In this document: positions 7,813-14,442 of the stretch, piece after piece
How positions within the stretch are numbered: position 1 is the stretch's first letter
Layout: each line of letters begins with the position of its first letter
NCBI GenBank assembly: GCA_964613035.1
Contig: CAZTFQ010000006.1
Coordinates: forward strand, 1-64,000
Direction: 5' to 3'
From: CAVIQK01 sp964613035
GTDB taxonomy: Bacteria; Bacillota; Clostridia; Christensenellales; DTU072
Length of the DNA stretch: 64,000 bases
The notes under the pieces: model-generated
Database searches by the model: none
Seen by the model: the letters and a program-made list of their open reading frames with translations, nothing else
Told to the model about the DNA's origin: nothing
Translations under genes and position numbers: made by a program

Positions 7813-10058
7813 AAGTCGCAAAAAACATTGGATTTTGTCAAGGCGTGCGCCGAGCGGTGGAGATGACGTTGTCGGCGGCGGAAAACCGCTCCGCCGTGTA
7901 CACCTACGGTGAACTTATACATAATTCGATAATGATAAAAAAGCTCGAAAAAAGAGGGGTTAAAGTCATAAAAGACCTTGATTCCGTCAAATCGGGCGAT
8001 ACTGTCATAATCCGCACGCACGGTATTTCCGAAAGAGAATACACCGAATTGACGGCGCGTGGCGCCAACGTTATCGACGCGACGTGTCCGTTTGTAAAAA
8101 ACATACATAACAAGGTCAAAGAATACAGCGAGGCGGGGTATTCTATAATCATAATAGGCAGAAAAAATCATCCGGAAATCAACGGGATACTCGGCTGGTG
8201 CAAAGACGCGCAAGTCGTCATGAAACCGGAAGAGTTGGATTTTTCCGTTAACGACAAATTTTACGTAGTCGTCCAGACCACCTTCGACTATAACGAATAT
8301 GTCAAATTAGCTCGATATATTGAAATTTCACTTAGAAATTTAGGTAAATCAGTTGTAATATTTAATAGTATTTGTTATACTACAAAAGAAAGACAAAGCG
8401 AAGCCCTAAATATCGCCGCGATCTCGGAGATAGTCTTGATCGTAGGAGATAAAAGCAGTTCTAACACGATGAGGTTAAAGGAACTGGCGGAGGGGCTTGG
8501 CAAAAAAGTCTTTCTAATAGAGGATGTAGCCGATCTCGAGTCGGTCAACATACAAAATAAAGGAATTGCCGGTATACTGGCCGGCGCGTCAACTCCAGAC
8601 GAGTTGATAACGGAGGTTATTACTATAATGACAAATGTAAACAATGACGTAGTCAATCAAGACGAAGTCGAAACCGCACAAACGGAACAAATCGTAGCTA
8701 ACGAAAACAAAGAAGTCTCTTTCGCCGATATGCTCAAGCATTATGAGCCCAAGCAATATCGTGAAGGCAAGAGAGTTAAAGTCATCGTCGAATCCGCAGA
8801 CGAGTCCGGTATAACCGTCTCTATCGTCAACGGCGGTAAGAACGACAGTGGATTCATCGCGGCGGACGAAGCCGAGATAGAAGGCGTAGAATATATTCCC
8901 GCCAACTACACCAAGGGACTCGAGATAGACGCGATCATCATCCAAAAAGCCGACAAGCAAAAGAGCATCAATCTTTCTAAAAAAGCTTACGACGAAATAA
9001 AGATCGACGACGAAAAGGTTGCCGGAATACTCGAAGGTAACGTTTTCGAAATGAAGATAGATAAAGAAGTTAAGGGCGGACTTACCGGTAAAATCGGTAC
9101 GTACGTAGTATTCGTCCCCGCGTCCGAAATCAAAGACAGATACGTCTCCAATCTCGGTGAATACGTAGGGAAAGTCCTTAAGCTGAAAATAGCTCCTCCG
9201 AAAGCGCCGAAGGCTCCCGTAGAAGGTGAAGAGAGTGCCGAAGAAGTCGAAGTAAAAGAGAGACGCAGAAACGCCAAGCGTATCGTCGCATCTCACAAAA
9301 TCGTCGTCGAAGAAGAGAAAAAGGCAAAACTCGATCAATTCCTCTCCAGCATCCAAATCAATCAGATCGTAGAAGGTAAAGTCAAGAGATTTTCTCCTTT
9401 CGGAGCGTTTGTTTCGGTCAACGGTCACGATTGTCTCGTCCACGTATCGCAACTCGCCAATTATCATGTAACGGATCCTTCCGAAGTACTTGAAATCGGT
9501 AAAGTGTACGAATTCGTCGTAAGAGAAATCAAAGAAGACGGTCACGTTTCTCTCGGTTATAAAGATCTCGAAAAAGAGCGTTATGACAGAGTCCGCGATA
9601 AATATTTAGTCGGTTCCGTTGTCAACGGCGTCGTAGCGAGAGTTAAGAAATTCAACGTATTCGTAAAACTCGAAGACGGTATCGAAGGCAAGATTCATAT
9701 TTCTCAACTCGGTCATACTTTCGTAGAAGATATCAACTCCGTAATTCAAGCCGGTCAGGAAGTAGAAGCGAAAGTTATCTCCTTCGAAGGAAACGAAATC
9801 GTCCTGAGCATAAAGGAACTCCTTCCCGCTCCCGAAGTTGTTAAACCCGAAGAAGCTCCCGAAGAAGAAGTCGAAGTCGAAAAAGAAAGCAAGAGAGCTC
9901 CCAGAAAATCTTCCGATAAAGACGGAAAGAAGGTTTCTAAGAGAGCCAAAAAAGAAGAATCCGATGACGACGAGCAGAGAGAATACGTCTCCAGCGACGG
10001 CGGCGCGACTCTCGCAGATCTGTTTAAGGGTCTTAATCTCGACGTAGACAACAAGTAA
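7803..10058 (+). CDS. ispH: IspH (HMBPP reductase) fused to ribosomal protein S1-like domains
   Basis: This 751-residue protein is a fusion. Residues 1-280 are 4-hydroxy-3-methylbut-2-enyl diphosphate reductase, last step of the MEP isoprenoid pathway, with the three [4Fe-4S] cysteines in GFCQGVRRA (C12), DATCPFVK and NSICYTTKERQ. After an acidic linker come about four S1 OB-folds: roughly 325-400, 405-465 (divergent, followed by a basic stretch), 518-585 (VEGKVKRFSPFGAFVSV) and 600-668 (VNGVVARVKKFNVFVKL). A charged Glu/Lys-rich tail ends the protein. IspH-S1 fusions are known in Clostridia; the S1 part probably serves as the ribosomal S1 homolog. It is the last gene of the operon and is followed by a clear terminator. 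Confidence 0.94.
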   Translation: MRIEVAKNIGFCQGVRRAVEMTLSAAENRSAVYTYGELIHNSIMIKKLEKRGVKVIKDLDSVKSGDTVIIRTHGISEREYTELTARGANVIDATCPFVKNIHNKVKEYSEAGYSIIIIGRKNHPEINGILGWCKDAQVVMKPEELDFSVNDKFYVVVQTTFDYNEYVKLARYIEISLRNLGKSVVIFNSICYTTKERQSEALNIAAISEIVLIVGDKSSSNTMRLKELAEGLGKKVFLIEDVADLESVNIQNKGIAGILAGASTPDELITEVITIMTNVNNDVVNQDEVETAQTEQIVANENKEVSFADMLKHYEPKQYREGKRVKVIVESADESGITVSIVNGGKNDSGFIAADEAEIEGVEYIPANYTKGLEIDAIIIQKADKQKSINLSKKAYDEIKIDDEKVAGILEGNVFEMKIDKEVKGGLTGKIGTYVVFVPASEIKDRYVSNLGEYVGKVLKLKIAPPKAPKAPVEGEESAEEVEVKERRRNAKRIVASHKIVVEEEKKAKLDQFLSSIQINQIVEGKVKRFSPFGAFVSVNGHDCLVHVSQLANYHVTDPSEVLEIGKVYEFVVREIKEDGHVSLGYKDLEKERYDRVRDKYLVGSVVNGVVARVKKFNVFVKLEDGIEGKIHISQLGHTFVEDINSVIQAGQEVEAKVISFEGNEIVLSIKELLPAPEVVKPEEAPEEEVEVEKESKRAPRKSSDKDGKKVSKRAKKEESDDDEQREYVSSDGGATLADLFKGLNLDVDNK

Positions 10059-10077
10059 AAAATCCATATCGATAATT

Positions 10078-10109
10078 ATCTCGACATCATACGGTGTCGA
10101 GATTTTTTT
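10078..10109 (+). terminator. Rho-independent terminator of the decarboxylase-ispH operon
   Basis: A perfect 9-bp stem ATCTCGACA / TGTCGAGAT (10078-10086 and 10095-10103) with an 8-nt loop runs into seven T residues at 10103-10109, twenty bases after the ispH-S1 stop. Confidence 0.9.
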
Positions 10110-10365
10110 ATAATGCAAGTGAAAAAGTTTGCTTGCAAGGACTTTTTTCACGCCGTATTTCAATATTTCAATGAACGGCTGGTATTTGCGTTGAGCAAAT
10201 GACAAAAGCGACAGCGATGCAAAAATTTATTTTTGCAAGACGTGTATAATGTTATAATAACTTTATAATTCCTAGGAGGTTTCATTAACCGACTTTTTTA
10301 TTGCAACACAATAACGGATATGATATAATTTAATCGTAAGGAGTACGTTTTAATTGAAAGAAATC
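10110..10365. other. Non-coding stretch between the operon terminator and tRNA-Trp
   Basis: No reading frame of protein-like composition is visible. The stretch is AT-rich and holds several small inverted repeats: a perfect 9-2-9 palindrome at 10218-10237 (arms TGCAAAAAT / ATTTTTGCA), and GCCGT...ACGGC arms around 10152-10179. Three TATAAT-like boxes lie at 10245-10269, an SD-like TAGGAGGT near 10273 has no ORF behind it, and a good promoter at 10301-10329 reads towards the tRNA. It may encode a small RNA or be a decayed gene. Confidence 0.4.
10301..10329 (+). promoter_or_regulatory. Promoter-like element with no obvious gene downstream
   Basis: TTGCAA at 10301-10306 and TATAAT at 10324-10329 with a 17-bp spacer match the operon promoter at 319-347. 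Downstream there is only AAGGAG (10338-10343), a five-codon TTG-started frame, and the tRNA-Trp hairpin/terminator read in antisense. Confidence 0.5.
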
Positions 10366-10396
10366 AAATAAAAAAGAAGCACTTTTGAGTGCTTCT
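10366..10396 (-). terminator. Rho-independent terminator of tRNA-Trp
   Basis: On the minus strand, arms AGAAGCACT / AGTGCTTCT (10375-10383 and 10388-10396) form a 9-bp stem with a 4-nt loop, immediately followed by a T-rich run. It begins two bases after the CCA end of the tRNA. Confidence 0.88.
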
Positions 10397-10397
10397 A

Positions 10398-10473
10398 TGG
10401 CAGGGGAGACGCGACTCGAACACGCAACGGGCGGTTTTGGAGACCGCTGCTCTACCAATTGAACTACTCCCCT
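10398..10473 (-). tRNA. tRNA-Trp (CCA anticodon)
   Basis: The reverse complement folds into a complete 76-nt cloverleaf: acceptor arms AGGGGAG / CTCCCCT, a D-arm with the AATTGGTAGAGC loop region, an anticodon stem GCGGT / ACCGC with loop CTCCAAA (anticodon CCA) and a T-arm with GTTCGAGTC. The discriminator G and CCA end are encoded. It has its own promoter (10487-10515) and terminator and is a single-gene unit on the strand opposite to both flanking protein genes. Confidence 0.97.
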
Positions 10474-10486
10474 ACGGATGTTTATT

Positions 10487-10515
10487 ATTATATAACAAAG
10501 ATTGATTATAGTCAA
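10487..10515 (-). promoter_or_regulatory. Promoter of tRNA-Trp
   Basis: On the minus strand TTGACT (10510-10515) and TATAAT (10487-10492) are 17 bp apart, a near-consensus promoter ending 13 bp before the mature tRNA 5' end. It overlaps the divergent rnhA promoter. Confidence 0.85.
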
Positions 10516-10530
10516 TAATTTAGATATATT
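10502..10530 (+). promoter_or_regulatory. Promoter of rnhA and the VTT-domain gene
   Basis: TTGATT (10502-10507), a 17-bp spacer and TATATT (10525-10530) face rightwards. The -35 boxes of this promoter and of the tRNA promoter interleave, so the two units are divergent from the same 14 bp. An AAAAAGGAGA ribosome site at 10552-10561 precedes the ATG at 10568. Confidence 0.65.
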
Positions 10531-10567
10531 CTATAAGGAAAATATCTAATAAAAAGGAGATTATCGG

Positions 10568-10990
10568 ATGAAGCAGATTGAAATATATACCGACGGAGCG
10601 TGCAGCGGTAATCCCGGGAAAGGCGGTTGGGCAGCGATTCTAATATACAACGGTGTAGAGAAGATACTGTCCGGCGGAGATGAGAATACGACAAACAATA
10701 GAATGGAACTTACAGCCATAATAGAAGGTATAAGAGCTATTAAATATCCGTGTGAAGTTACGGTATATTCCGACAGTGCTTATTCGGTAGAACCGTTCAT
10801 CCAAAACTGGATAGAGACCTGGAAAAAAAATAATTGGAAGAAGCGTCTCAACGTGGATCTTTGGCTGGAGTTGCTATCAGTAATGGAAGGACATAAGGTC
10901 AACTTCGTAAAAGTGAAAGGGCACTCGGACAACATCAACAACAATCGTTGCGATCAGCTGGCGCGCAAGGAGATAGAAAAATTAAAATAA
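10568..10990 (+). CDS. rnhA: Ribonuclease HI
   Basis: This 140-residue type I RNase H removes RNA from RNA-DNA hybrids. The four catalytic acids are visible: Asp in YTDGACSGNPG (about residue 8), Glu in RMELTA (about 48), Asp in YSDSAY (about 70) and Asp in RCDQLAR (about 132). The basic protrusion WIETWKKNNWKK (about 81-92) is also present, as in E. coli RNase HI. Length is slightly below the usual 150. The 3' end overlaps the possible start of the next gene. Confidence 0.96.
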   Translation: MKQIEIYTDGACSGNPGKGGWAAILIYNGVEKILSGGDENTTNNRMELTAIIEGIRAIKYPCEVTVYSDSAYSVEPFIQNWIETWKKNNWKKRLNVDLWLELLSVMEGHKVNFVKVKGHSDNINNNRCDQLARKEIEKLK

Positions 10991-12105
10991 TAGATCCCGC
11001 ACTCTATGAGCGCAATAAATTTTATAGAAAGAAAAACAAGCGACTTTTCGTTGCTCTTTTCGCATTGACGTTATATTCTCTGTTAATAGGGATGTGCTAT
11101 CGCAATTTCGGGTTATACATCAACGTATCGCTTATTGTTCTGGGGGCAGTATTGTTTTCCGCCTATATGATATCCATATATAAAAGTTACGAAAAGTTGT
11201 ATAAATTAACGATAGTCGTGTTGTACTGCGCACTGATCGTGGTAGGCATTATGACGGCTATAGTAAAAAGCGGCATTCTGGAAAAATTGGATTCAATAGA
11301 AGGCATGGTGGCATATATACGCTCTATGGATTCTCAATTCACCGTATTAATTTATATTTTTATCGAATTTATTCAAGTAACTTTCGTACCAATCTCGTCT
11401 TCTATCGTCACGGGGGCGGGAGCTATAATATTCGAAACGCGTCTAGAAGCGATATTATACAGCTGTATCGGATTATGGATAGGCTCTATAGTCGCGTTCT
11501 TTATAGGAAGGGTATTCGGAATAAATACCGTCAAATGGATAGCGGGCGAAGCAACGTTGACGAAATACTACGAAATGGTCAACGGCAAAGATAAACTTAT
11601 GCTGTTTTACATGTTTATATTACCGGTTTTCCCGGATGATTTGTTATGTATGATAGCAGGATTGACATCGATGTCTTTCCCGACGTTCCTGGCGATGCAA
11701 TTGATATCTCGACCGCTAAACGTTGCCATGACGGTGTATATGGTAGAAATTTTTAAAATTATTCCGCTGTCCGGCTGGGGAATTGCCGTGTGGATAGCGA
11801 TAGCACTCGCCATTGTAGCTCTGATGATTGTTTTTTGGAAATTTTCTCCTTTGTTTGAAAAAAACCTTATTAATTTCATCAATTATCTTAGCAGACGGAA
11901 CGTTATTACATACAGAAAAACCAATATCGAACCTTATCACAAAAAGAATTATGCATTGGAAAGCAGGGTATATAAATCCGATCCGTACGACGACGATTCC
12001 AAGTTGAAAAAAGAAGTTAGAAATTTATTGGCACAAGATGAACCTAAGTTTTCGTCGGTGGAAGATATTATCAACGAGGAAGATCGAATAAATATTAAAT
12101 ATTAG
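10948..12105 (+). CDS. VTT-domain (TVP38/TMEM64, DedA-like) membrane protein
   Basis: The protein has six or more hydrophobic helices. The C-terminal half carries the VTT/SNARE-associated signature: a GAGAIIFETRLEAILYS entry helix, IGSIVAFFIGRVFG, and the re-entrant motif LPVFPDDLLCMIAGLTSM (about residues 225-242). Bacterial members of this family are lipid scramblase or flippase-like. An acidic, charged C-terminal tail of about 70 residues is unusual. The start is unclear: TTG at 10948 lies within rnhA and has no ribosome site, whereas an AAGGAG at 10967-10972 points to an ATT codon at 10981 as a rare start. It is co-transcribed with rnhA. Confidence 0.82.
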   Translation: MRSAGAQGDRKIKIIDPALYERNKFYRKKNKRLFVALFALTLYSLLIGMCYRNFGLYINVSLIVLGAVLFSAYMISIYKSYEKLYKLTIVVLYCALIVVGIMTAIVKSGILEKLDSIEGMVAYIRSMDSQFTVLIYIFIEFIQVTFVPISSSIVTGAGAIIFETRLEAILYSCIGLWIGSIVAFFIGRVFGINTVKWIAGEATLTKYYEMVNGKDKLMLFYMFILPVFPDDLLCMIAGLTSMSFPTFLAMQLISRPLNVAMTVYMVEIFKIIPLSGWGIAVWIAIALAIVALMIVFWKFSPLFEKNLINFINYLSRRNVITYRKTNIEPYHKKNYALESRVYKSDPYDDDSKLKKEVRNLLAQDEPKFSSVEDIINEEDRINIKY

Positions 12106-12123
12106 AGTTAAAGTTAGATAAAT

Positions 12124-12157
12124 AAAACGGGCAGGTTTTATAACCCGCCCGTTTTTT
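12124..12157. terminator. Bidirectional terminator between convergent genes
   Basis: A 14-bp stem with one mismatch (arms 12124-12137 and 12142-12155, GC core CGGGC / GCCCG) and a TTAT loop is flanked by A-runs on the left and T-runs on the right. It can stop the VTT gene on the plus strand and the PadR gene on the minus strand. Confidence 0.9.
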
Positions 12158-12164
12158 ATAGTTA

Positions 12165-13613
12165 CTATACGTAATATCGTTTGGTTTTCAGAAGAAGTGC
12201 TTTGATGACCGAATAGAGCGGCACCGTCAAAGCATAAGCGACGCTCATATAGATGACGGCTGTATTGGATGCGATATCGAACGTGGGGACGGTAAAGAAC
12301 ACTACCAGCATTATTACGATTGCAATCAAAGACACAACCAATCTTATAATAAAGTCGTACATAAAGAAATAATTGTTGCGTACGCGTTTATCGATATTAA
12401 GAGAGCAAAGAATCGTCGATACAATCGGTAATCCGAAGACACCTATACCGAGCATAATTTTGACCGCTAGCACCGAATATATATTAAGACATAAGGTAAC
12501 TATAGCCATAACGATGAGGGGGAGTGACAATATCAGATAAGAATCGCGACGGAGCTTGTTCTCATAAATATACTGCTGATAAAATCTGGATATATCGGTA
12601 GGGCGGGAATACATTCTGAGCCGATAGCCTTCTTTAAGAAGGTTATTCTTCAAATCGTTGAATTGTACGTTGCTCCAAGTTTTCTCTTCGGGCTCTGCGG
12701 GACGAGTCATCTCCGAGGTAAACAAATCGTCTAATTTTTTGATATAATCTTCGTCGGAATCGGACGATTTCGGCTTTTGCGGAGTTGCCGCAGAGGTATC
12801 GTAAACGGGAACAAGTTCGTTTTCGTTGATTTCTTCCAGCTTATACGGAAGAGAATATTGACCGATATTAAGTCTCTTGGAAGCTTCCAACATTCTTACG
12901 TCGGCATCCGTAGGTTCGTCGTCGCGAAAATCCGCCGACAAAATATCCGACAGAGCGACGGAAGGGACTTCTTCGATTTTTTTATCGTTGTCGGTTATGT
13001 TATCGGAAGTAGAGTCGGACAAACTTTCGGAATACGATTTATCTCTGTGTTGCATATACGGCGTACTTATCAATAAATCGTCGTTATTACCGATAGGAGA
13101 AGAGTCGGTAGAAGGAACATCGATATTTGTATCGGAACATTCATCCTCCGAGATATTATCGGGAATTTTTTCGATAGATTCGTCTTCTGTCGTATCGTCG
13201 ACTTCTTCGTGAGATTCTCGTCTGGTTAAAGGACGTAACGATGAGACGTCGAAAGGGGCTTCGCCGTGTTCTAAGTCAAATTCTTTGTCAGATAGAAGTC
13301 TGTTGATAATGGTACGCGAATATTCCCATTCGGTCTGATCTCTTTCTACGAATTGTCTTCCCGCATCGGTTAAAGAATAATACCTTCTGCGACCTCCGGA
13401 AGATTCCGTACCCCAATAGGAAGAGACAAGACCTTTCTTTTCCAATCTTTTCATACAGCTATACAACGTAGCTTGTTTTAGATTGTAGCGATCTTCGGTT
13501 TTATCGGAAATTTCCTTAAGGATATCATAAGGATAGCTGTCGCCGTCCAGAAGGGTACATAGAATAATCGTATCTACGTGACTTCTGATAAGCTCGGTAT
13601 TGGGCGTATCCAT
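12165..13613 (-). CDS. Membrane-anchored PadR-family transcriptional regulator
   Basis: Residues 1-110 form a PadR winged helix: VDTIILCTLLDGDSYPYDILKEI, LKQATLYSCMKRLEKKGLV, and the wing GGRRRYYSLTDAGRQF. Residues 110-340 are an acidic, Ser/Asp/Glu-rich linker of low complexity. The last 125 residues contain four hydrophobic helices (about 360-381, 385-407, 420-442 and 451-472). The protein is therefore a DNA-binding domain tethered to the membrane, unlike the usual soluble 110-180-residue PadR proteins. The ATG at 13613 is chosen over a TTG at 13616 because GGGAGG lies 9 bases upstream. A palindromic operator overlaps its promoter, suggesting autoregulation. Confidence 0.85.
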   Translation of the reverse strand: MDTPNTELIRSHVDTIILCTLLDGDSYPYDILKEISDKTEDRYNLKQATLYSCMKRLEKKGLVSSYWGTESSGGRRRYYSLTDAGRQFVERDQTEWEYSRTIINRLLSDKEFDLEHGEAPFDVSSLRPLTRRESHEEVDDTTEDESIEKIPDNISEDECSDTNIDVPSTDSSPIGNNDDLLISTPYMQHRDKSYSESLSDSTSDNITDNDKKIEEVPSVALSDILSADFRDDEPTDADVRMLEASKRLNIGQYSLPYKLEEINENELVPVYDTSAATPQKPKSSDSDEDYIKKLDDLFTSEMTRPAEPEEKTWSNVQFNDLKNNLLKEGYRLRMYSRPTDISRFYQQYIYENKLRRDSYLILSLPLIVMAIVTLCLNIYSVLAVKIMLGIGVFGLPIVSTILCSLNIDKRVRNNYFFMYDFIIRLVVSLIAIVIMLVVFFTVPTFDIASNTAVIYMSVAYALTVPLYSVIKALLLKTKRYYV

Positions 13614-13633
13614 CAATAATCGCCTCCCAACAA

Positions 13634-13677
13634 AAAAATGATAATAAAATTATATTATCATTTTTGCATAAAGTCAA
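13634..13677 (-). promoter_or_regulatory. padR promoter with overlapping palindromic operator
   Basis: On the minus strand TTGACT (13672-13677) and TATAAT (13649-13654) are 17 bp apart. A perfect inverted repeat, core ATGATAATA-N6-TATTATCAT (13638-13661), extends to 13-bp arms (13634-13665) and covers the -10 box. PadR proteins commonly repress their own genes through such dyads, so this is the likely operator. Confidence 0.7.
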
Positions 13678-13732
13678 TATTATGTTAAGAATATTACACT
13701 AAACTTACTAAAGTATAATATTTATAGTTAAA

Positions 13733-14359
13733 TTATACGTTGGTTCTGACAAGACCGACGACTATACCGAGTATGTTGACCGATTGAAAAATCATATCGC
13801 GCATGGTTCTGTTTTCCGGATGTAGGCGCACGTAACCGTCTTCTTTATAAAATCTTTTCACGGTGACTTCATCAGAAATCATTGCGACGATTATTTGTCC
13901 GTTTTCTGCGGTGGATTGAGATCTGACGACTATAAGGTCTCCGTCATACATACCGATATCGATCATACTGTCGCCGGAAACTTTTAGCATAAACAACTCG
14001 CCGGAGGAAGCGAAAAGCTTAGAAGGGAAGGGATACGCGTCCTCTTGCATTTCTACGGCAAGCTTAGGCGTGCCGGCGGCGACTTCACCTATAAGAGGGA
14101 TGGTAACGGTATCTTTTTCGAGATTGCGTCTATTGGACGCAACGACTTCAAGAGCTCTGCTGACCGACTTACCGCGCTTAATTATGCCGTCCGCCTCCAG
14201 ACGGTTAAGATAAGTCTGAACACTGGCTGTCGACTTGATTGAAAGAGCGTTGCAAATATCTCTTACGGACGGCGGATAGCCGAATTCTATAGAATAATCC
14301 TCAATATAACGGGCTATCTGAGTGAGTCGAGCTTGAATTTCATCTTGTTTTTTAGTCAT
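13733..14359 (-). CDS. lexA: SOS repressor LexA
   Basis: The 208-residue protein starts at MTKKQDEIQARL. An N-terminal winged helix (FGYPPSVRDICNALSIKSTASVQTYLNRLEADG) is followed by the S24 peptidase dimerisation domain. The self-cleavage site is the Ala-Gly pair in GEVAAGTP. The serine lies in VSGDSMID and the general-base lysine in DEVTVKRF. An in-frame upstream extension to 14446 is hydrophobic, lacks a ribosome site and runs through the promoter; the ATG at 14359 has GAGAGG upstream and is used here. The gene sits just downstream of the Xer-like recombinase but has its own promoter. Confidence 0.95.
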   Translation of the reverse strand: MTKKQDEIQARLTQIARYIEDYSIEFGYPPSVRDICNALSIKSTASVQTYLNRLEADGIIKRGKSVSRALEVVASNRRNLEKDTVTIPLIGEVAAGTPKLAVEMQEDAYPFPSKLFASSGELFMLKVSGDSMIDIGMYDGDLIVVRSQSTAENGQIIVAMISDEVTVKRFYKEDGYVRLHPENRTMRDMIFQSVNILGIVVGLVRTNV

Positions 14360-14389
14360 AAAAAACCTCTCATAATCCTTATCGGAATA

Positions 14390-14419
14390 TATGATATCAT
14401 AAAAAAAACAAAATGTAAA
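14390..14419 (-). promoter_or_regulatory. lexA promoter with a palindrome over the -10 box
   Basis: On the minus strand TTTACA (14414-14419) and TATCAT (14391-14396) are 17 bp apart. The perfect 12-bp palindrome TATGATATCATA (14390-14401) covers the -10. It does not match the Bacillus GAAC-N4-GTTC SOS box but is placed where a LexA autorepression site would be. Confidence 0.55.
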
Positions 14420-14442
14420 CAGATATTTAGAAATTAATATAA

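Noticed and set aside
8589..9545. Long antisense reading frame (318 codons) opposite ispH-S1
   Set aside because: Its composition (Phe/Asp/Tyr-rich) is that of a shadow of the S1-coding strand, with no ribosome site or known motif.
10218..10269. Triple TATAAT boxes as additional promoters
   Set aside because: None has a -35 element at 16-18 bp; they are more likely by-products of AT-rich sequence.
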